Assembly: GCA_900542255.1 (NCBI GenBank)
Contig: UQMR01000049.1
Location: 1 to 17,174 of the forward strand
Source of the DNA: an uncultured Porphyromonadaceae bacterium
GTDB lineage: Bacteria > Bacteroidota > Bacteroidia > Bacteroidales > Barnesiellaceae_A
DNA length: 17,174 nucleotides
Reading direction: 5' to 3'
Positions 14,005 through 17,174 of the stretch are shown piece after piece. Both the position numbers and the translations under genes were made by a program. Within the stretch, counting starts at the first letter, position 1, and each line of letters opens with the position of its first letter. A model generated the notes under the pieces. The model saw nothing but the letters and a program-made list of their open reading frames with translations. It did not search any database and was not told the origin of the DNA.

Positions 14005-16965
14005 ATGGCAGAGAATACTTCCCCCGCAATAGAATTCAGGCTGAGAGATGTCTCTTTTGCGAGTCTTATGCAGCGACGGGTGCATGAGGTTTTGCTTGTT
14101 GCAAGCCGCTATGATGCCTTTACCTTGGAGGAGGACGGGCGTGTAGAGGAGCAGATTTTTTCGGAATATGTATCGTTGAGCCTGAGCTCGCCGCCGCGCG
14201 TGACGCAGGTTGAGACGGCCGAGGAGGCGATAGATTTCTTGTCGGCCCGGCACTTCGACCTGGTTATCATGATGCCGGGGGTGGATTGCTCCGAGACGTT
14301 TATGCATGCCCGGGAAATCAGGAGCAAATATCCGTACATATATATAGTGGTGCTGGCTCCGTTTTCGCGGGAGCTCTCGCTGCGTATAGAGAATGAAGAC
14401 TTGCGGGGGGTGGACTTTGTGTTCAGCTGGCTGGGTAATGCCGATGTACTGCTCGCTATCATCAAGTTGATTGAGGATAAGATGAATGCGGCCTATGATA
14501 TAGGAGAGGTGGGCGTACAGGGTATATTGCTGGTGGAGGACTCTACGCGCTTCTACTCGTCGATTCTGCCCCATTTGTATAAGTTCCTTGTATCTCAGTC
14601 GCGTATTTTCTCTACCGAGGCTCTCAATGACCATGAGCGTATGTTGCGTATGCGCGGCCGTCCCAAGGTGCTGCTGGCTCGAAGCTATGAGGAGGCTACG
14701 GATATGTATAACCGTTATGGCAACAAGATTCTGGGGGTTATATCGGATGTAAGATTTCCTCGCGAGGGGGTGATGGATGCGCGTGCGGGCCTGGAATTCT
14801 GCGAGTATGTGCGCCAGCATGACCCATACTTGCCTATTATCATACAATCGTCGGAAAAGGGTCTTGAACATGATGTGTCGCGGCTGGGTGCTTCGTTTCT
14901 CGACAAGAACTCGCCCAAGCTGCCCATAGATTTGGGGGAGACGATAAAGCGGAATTTCGGCTTCGGCGACTTTGAGTTTACCGACCCTTATACGGGTGAG
15001 ATTATTGCCAGAATAGCCAACTTGCGGGAGTTGCAGTATGGGTTACGGGATATTCCCGACGACTCGCTGTTATACCATTCGTCGCGTAACGATATTTCGC
15101 GATGGCTCTATTCGCGGGCGCTTTTCTCGATAGCCGAGGTGCTGGCGCGACTGCACTTCGACAAGCAGGGCGATGCCCCCAAGGTGCGGCAAATCATCAC
15201 GGATACCATCGTACGCTACCGCAAGATGAAAAACCGCGGTGTGGTAGCCATTTTCTTGCGCGACAGGTTTGACCGCTACTCGAACTTTGCCCGTATCGGC
15301 GAGGGGTCTTTGGGCGGAAAAGGGCGCGGATTGGCTTTTATCGACCAGCTTATCATACGCAATCCGGTCCTGGACAACATAGAGGGTGTGAGCGTGGAGG
15401 TGCCGCGGACGGTGGCTTTGTGTACCGATGTCTTCGATGAGTTTATGGAGAACAACAAGCTCTACCAAATTGCGTTGTCGGGGGCGCCCGATGATGAGAT
15501 TCTGCGGCGTTTTCAGGAGGCCAAACTGCCCGACCGGGTGAAAAAGGACTTGCGCTCGCTGGCCGACTTGCTGGAAAACCCGCTTGCCATACGCTCGTCG
15601 AGCTTGCTGGAAGACTCGCACTACCAGCCTTTTGCGGGAATATACTCGACGTACATGATACCCAACATCAAGGATAAGGATGTGATGTTGCAGCTGATGT
15701 GCAAGGCTGTGAAGGGGGTATACGCCTCGGTCTTCTATGCCGACAGCAAGGCTTATATGACGGCGACATCGAACCTGATAGACCAGGAGAAGATGGCGGT
15801 CATCTTGCAAGAGGTCGTAGGGCGGCAATATGGTACGCGCTACTACCCTACTTTCTCGGGTGTGGGTCGCTCGCTCAACTATTACCCGCTCAACGAGGAG
15901 AAGACGGAGGATGGCGTGGTGAGCCTTGCCGTAGGACTGGGCAAATATATCGTCGATGGAGGACGCAGCTTGCGCTTCTCGCCCAAACATCCGGACAAGA
16001 TACTGCAAACAAGTACGATAGACCTTGCCTTACGGGATACGCAAACGAGTTTCTATGCGTTGGATACGGAGACGGCTTACCAACAGTTTGAGGTAAACGA
16101 CGGATTCAATCTCTTGGACCTCCCTATCAGGATTGCCGACAAGGATGGCGCCGTACGACGGGTGGTATCGACTTACGATTATAACGACAACATGTTGTAT
16201 GACGGCTACTATGAGGGTGGCCGCAAGGTGGTTACGTTTGCCAATGTGTTGAAGAACAAATCGTATCCGCTGGCCAAGGTGATAGATACGATGCTGTCGA
16301 TAGGCAGCCGCGAGATGGGTCGCCCGGTGGAGATAGAATTTACCGGCAACCTGCCCGACAGCGGGACTAAGGGACAAATCTACTGGTTGCAGATGCGCCC
16401 TATCGTAGATACGAAGGAGATGCTGCACGACGACCTTTCGCGCATCGATGACAAAGAACTCTTCTTGCGCAGCAACATGGCACTCGGGCACGGACGCATG
16501 AATAACATACGCCATGTGTTGTATGTGAAGACAAAACACTTCGACCACACAAATAATGGGGTGATTGCCGAGGAGATAGAAAAAATAAATCGTACCTTTA
16601 CCGAGCGCGAAGAGCCTTACATCCTGATAGGACCGGGACGGTGGGGCTCGTCGGACAGCGCGCTGGGCATACCGGTGAAATGGCCCCAAATATCGGGAGC
16701 CCGCCTCATCGTTGAGGTAGTGCTGGAAAACTACCGCATAGAACCGAGCCAAGGCACGCACTTTTTCCAAAATCTTACCTCCTTTGGGGTGGGATACTTT
16801 ACGGTGAATGCTTTTGACGGCACTGATGTCTATGACGAAGAGTACCTGGATGCGCAACCGGCGGCCTACGAATCGGAACACCTGCGGATGGTGTGCTTCG
16901 ACAAGCCGATGTCGATACTTATCAACGGGCGGAAACGGAAAGGCTCGGTCGTAAAACCTCAATAA
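14005..16965 (+). CDS. Two receiver-like domains fused to PPDK-type ATP-grasp
   Basis: The product has 986 aa from the ATG at 14005; an in-frame TTG at 13975 is less likely. Residues about 26-160 form a degenerate receiver-like domain: where a phosphorylatable Asp is expected the strand reads DLVIMMPG, with no clear acceptor. Residues about 171-320 form a second receiver with a full site: Glu178/Asp179, Asp248 in ISDVRFP, Ser282/Ser283, and Lys301. From about 430 to 800 lies an ATP-grasp domain of the PPDK/PEP synthase N-terminal type: GEGSLGGKG (432-440), AIRSSSLLED (528-537), EIEF (776-779) and LQMRPI (795-800). The rest (about 865-986, with GPGRWGSSD and SQGTHFFQNL) is a separate C-terminal domain. 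The mobile phosphohistidine domain and the PEP/pyruvate barrel are absent, so it should not make PEP. It may be a phosphorelay-controlled kinase or phosphotransferase with an unknown target. It is divergent from gdhA and 22 bp before the next gene. Confidence 0.8.
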   Translation: MAENTSPAIEFRLRDVSFASLMQRRVHEVLLVASRYDAFTLEEDGRVEEQIFSEYVSLSLSSPPRVTQVETAEEAIDFLSARHFDLVIMMPGVDCSETFMHAREIRSKYPYIYIVVLAPFSRELSLRIENEDLRGVDFVFSWLGNADVLLAIIKLIEDKMNAAYDIGEVGVQGILLVEDSTRFYSSILPHLYKFLVSQSRIFSTEALNDHERMLRMRGRPKVLLARSYEEATDMYNRYGNKILGVISDVRFPREGVMDARAGLEFCEYVRQHDPYLPIIIQSSEKGLEHDVSRLGASFLDKNSPKLPIDLGETIKRNFGFGDFEFTDPYTGEIIARIANLRELQYGLRDIPDDSLLYHSSRNDISRWLYSRALFSIAEVLARLHFDKQGDAPKVRQIITDTIVRYRKMKNRGVVAIFLRDRFDRYSNFARIGEGSLGGKGRGLAFIDQLIIRNPVLDNIEGVSVEVPRTVALCTDVFDEFMENNKLYQIALSGAPDDEILRRFQEAKLPDRVKKDLRSLADLLENPLAIRSSSLLEDSHYQPFAGIYSTYMIPNIKDKDVMLQLMCKAVKGVYASVFYADSKAYMTATSNLIDQEKMAVILQEVVGRQYGTRYYPTFSGVGRSLNYYPLNEEKTEDGVVSLAVGLGKYIVDGGRSLRFSPKHPDKILQTSTIDLALRDTQTSFYALDTETAYQQFEVNDGFNLLDLPIRIADKDGAVRRVVSTYDYNDNMLYDGYYEGGRKVVTFANVLKNKSYPLAKVIDTMLSIGSREMGRPVEIEFTGNLPDSGTKGQIYWLQMRPIVDTKEMLHDDLSRIDDKELFLRSNMALGHGRMNNIRHVLYVKTKHFDHTNNGVIAEEIEKINRTFTEREEPYILIGPGRWGSSDSALGIPVKWPQISGARLIVEVVLENYRIEPSQGTHFFQNLTSFGVGYFTVNAFDGTDVYDEEYLDAQPAAYESEHLRMVCFDKPMSILINGRKRKGSVVKPQ

Positions 16966-16987
16966 TATTATTCTAACGATTGAAGAC

Positions 16988-17174
16988 ATGTCATTCTTTA
17001 AGAAATCACTGAAAGCTCTCGGATTCTCGGAGGAGGAGGAAGAAGAATACACACAACATCATACGGAACGGGATGTTGCAGCCACACCTCGTACCACGGC
17101 AAATACTGGCCCGGCTGAACCGGCAGCCCCGACAGCTCCGATAAACAGCGACGGGGAGACTCTTCCCGACAGCC
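16988..17174 (+). CDS. Unknown protein, N-terminal part only
   Basis: An ATG at 16988, 22 bp after the receiver/ATP-grasp stop codon, opens a frame that runs off the window after 62 codons. It begins MSFFKKSLKALGF, an amphipathic basic stretch, followed by six Glu and then a disordered linker rich in Ala, Pro and Thr. No signal peptide or known domain is visible in this part. The close spacing suggests one transcript with the upstream gene and possibly a joint function. I do not recognise the family. Confidence 0.65.
   Translation, partial: MSFFKKSLKALGFSEEEEEEYTQHHTERDVAATPRTTANTGPAEPAAPTAPINSDGETLPDS

Noticed and set aside
13433..14251. Shared-name check: whether the fusion gene is a true PPDK or PEP synthase
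   Set aside because: Only the ATP-grasp part (within 14005-16965) is present. No TIGGxxSHAAIxAR-type phosphohistidine motif or PEP-binding motif was found when reading the translation, so the enzyme name is not used.

Overview
The window is chromosomal DNA of a member of the Bacteroidota, most likely order Bacteroidales. Promoter-like sites have the TTTG (-33) and TAnnTTTG (-7) form used in this phylum. Genes rarely have a Shine-Dalgarno sequence. One secreted protein ends in a domain resembling the type IX secretion sorting signal, and the SerA is of the short type in which Lys replaces His. A gut genus outside classical Bacteroides (for example in or near Barnesiellaceae) would fit, but the genus is a guess. 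Nothing here looks like a phage, plasmid, insertion sequence or CRISPR array.

Layout. Positions 1-187 hold 83/84-bp tandem repeats, and each unit carries a complete-looking promoter. They drive a membrane-bound TPR/helix-turn-helix regulator (205-1659, +), which ends at its own hairpin terminator. Next is a large multidomain exported protein (1837-5016, +) with its own promoter and a strong terminator at 5116-5145. A gene-free stretch follows, where transcription converges with a minus-strand operon read in the order rhomboid protease (8053-7349), second rhomboid protease (7365-6451), membrane-anchored endonuclease/exonuclease/phosphatase protein (6443-5352). Also on the minus strand are argS (10068-8275), the serine pair serC-serA (12369-10371) and the NADP-type glutamate dehydrogenase gdhA (13845-12511). 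From a shared intergenic region with gdhA a long plus-strand gene starts (14005-16965). It encodes two receiver-like domains fused to a PPDK/PEP-synthase-type ATP-grasp domain, and is followed after 22 bp by a gene cut by the window end (16988 onward).

How they fit together. gdhA makes glutamate from ammonia and 2-oxoglutarate. SerC uses glutamate as amino donor for the phosphohydroxypyruvate made by SerA, so gdhA-serC-serA is a coherent nitrogen and serine block, and argS is housekeeping. The least understood parts are the receiver/ATP-grasp fusion with its truncated partner gene, the two-rhomboid plus phosphodiesterase-fold operon, and the promoter-repeat array in front of the TPR regulator. 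The fusion protein is the best candidate for an undescribed system: it keeps recognisable ATP-grasp signatures and one complete receiver site, but has no phosphohistidine or PEP/pyruvate-binding domain. All functions are read from sequence by eye, and no database search was run.
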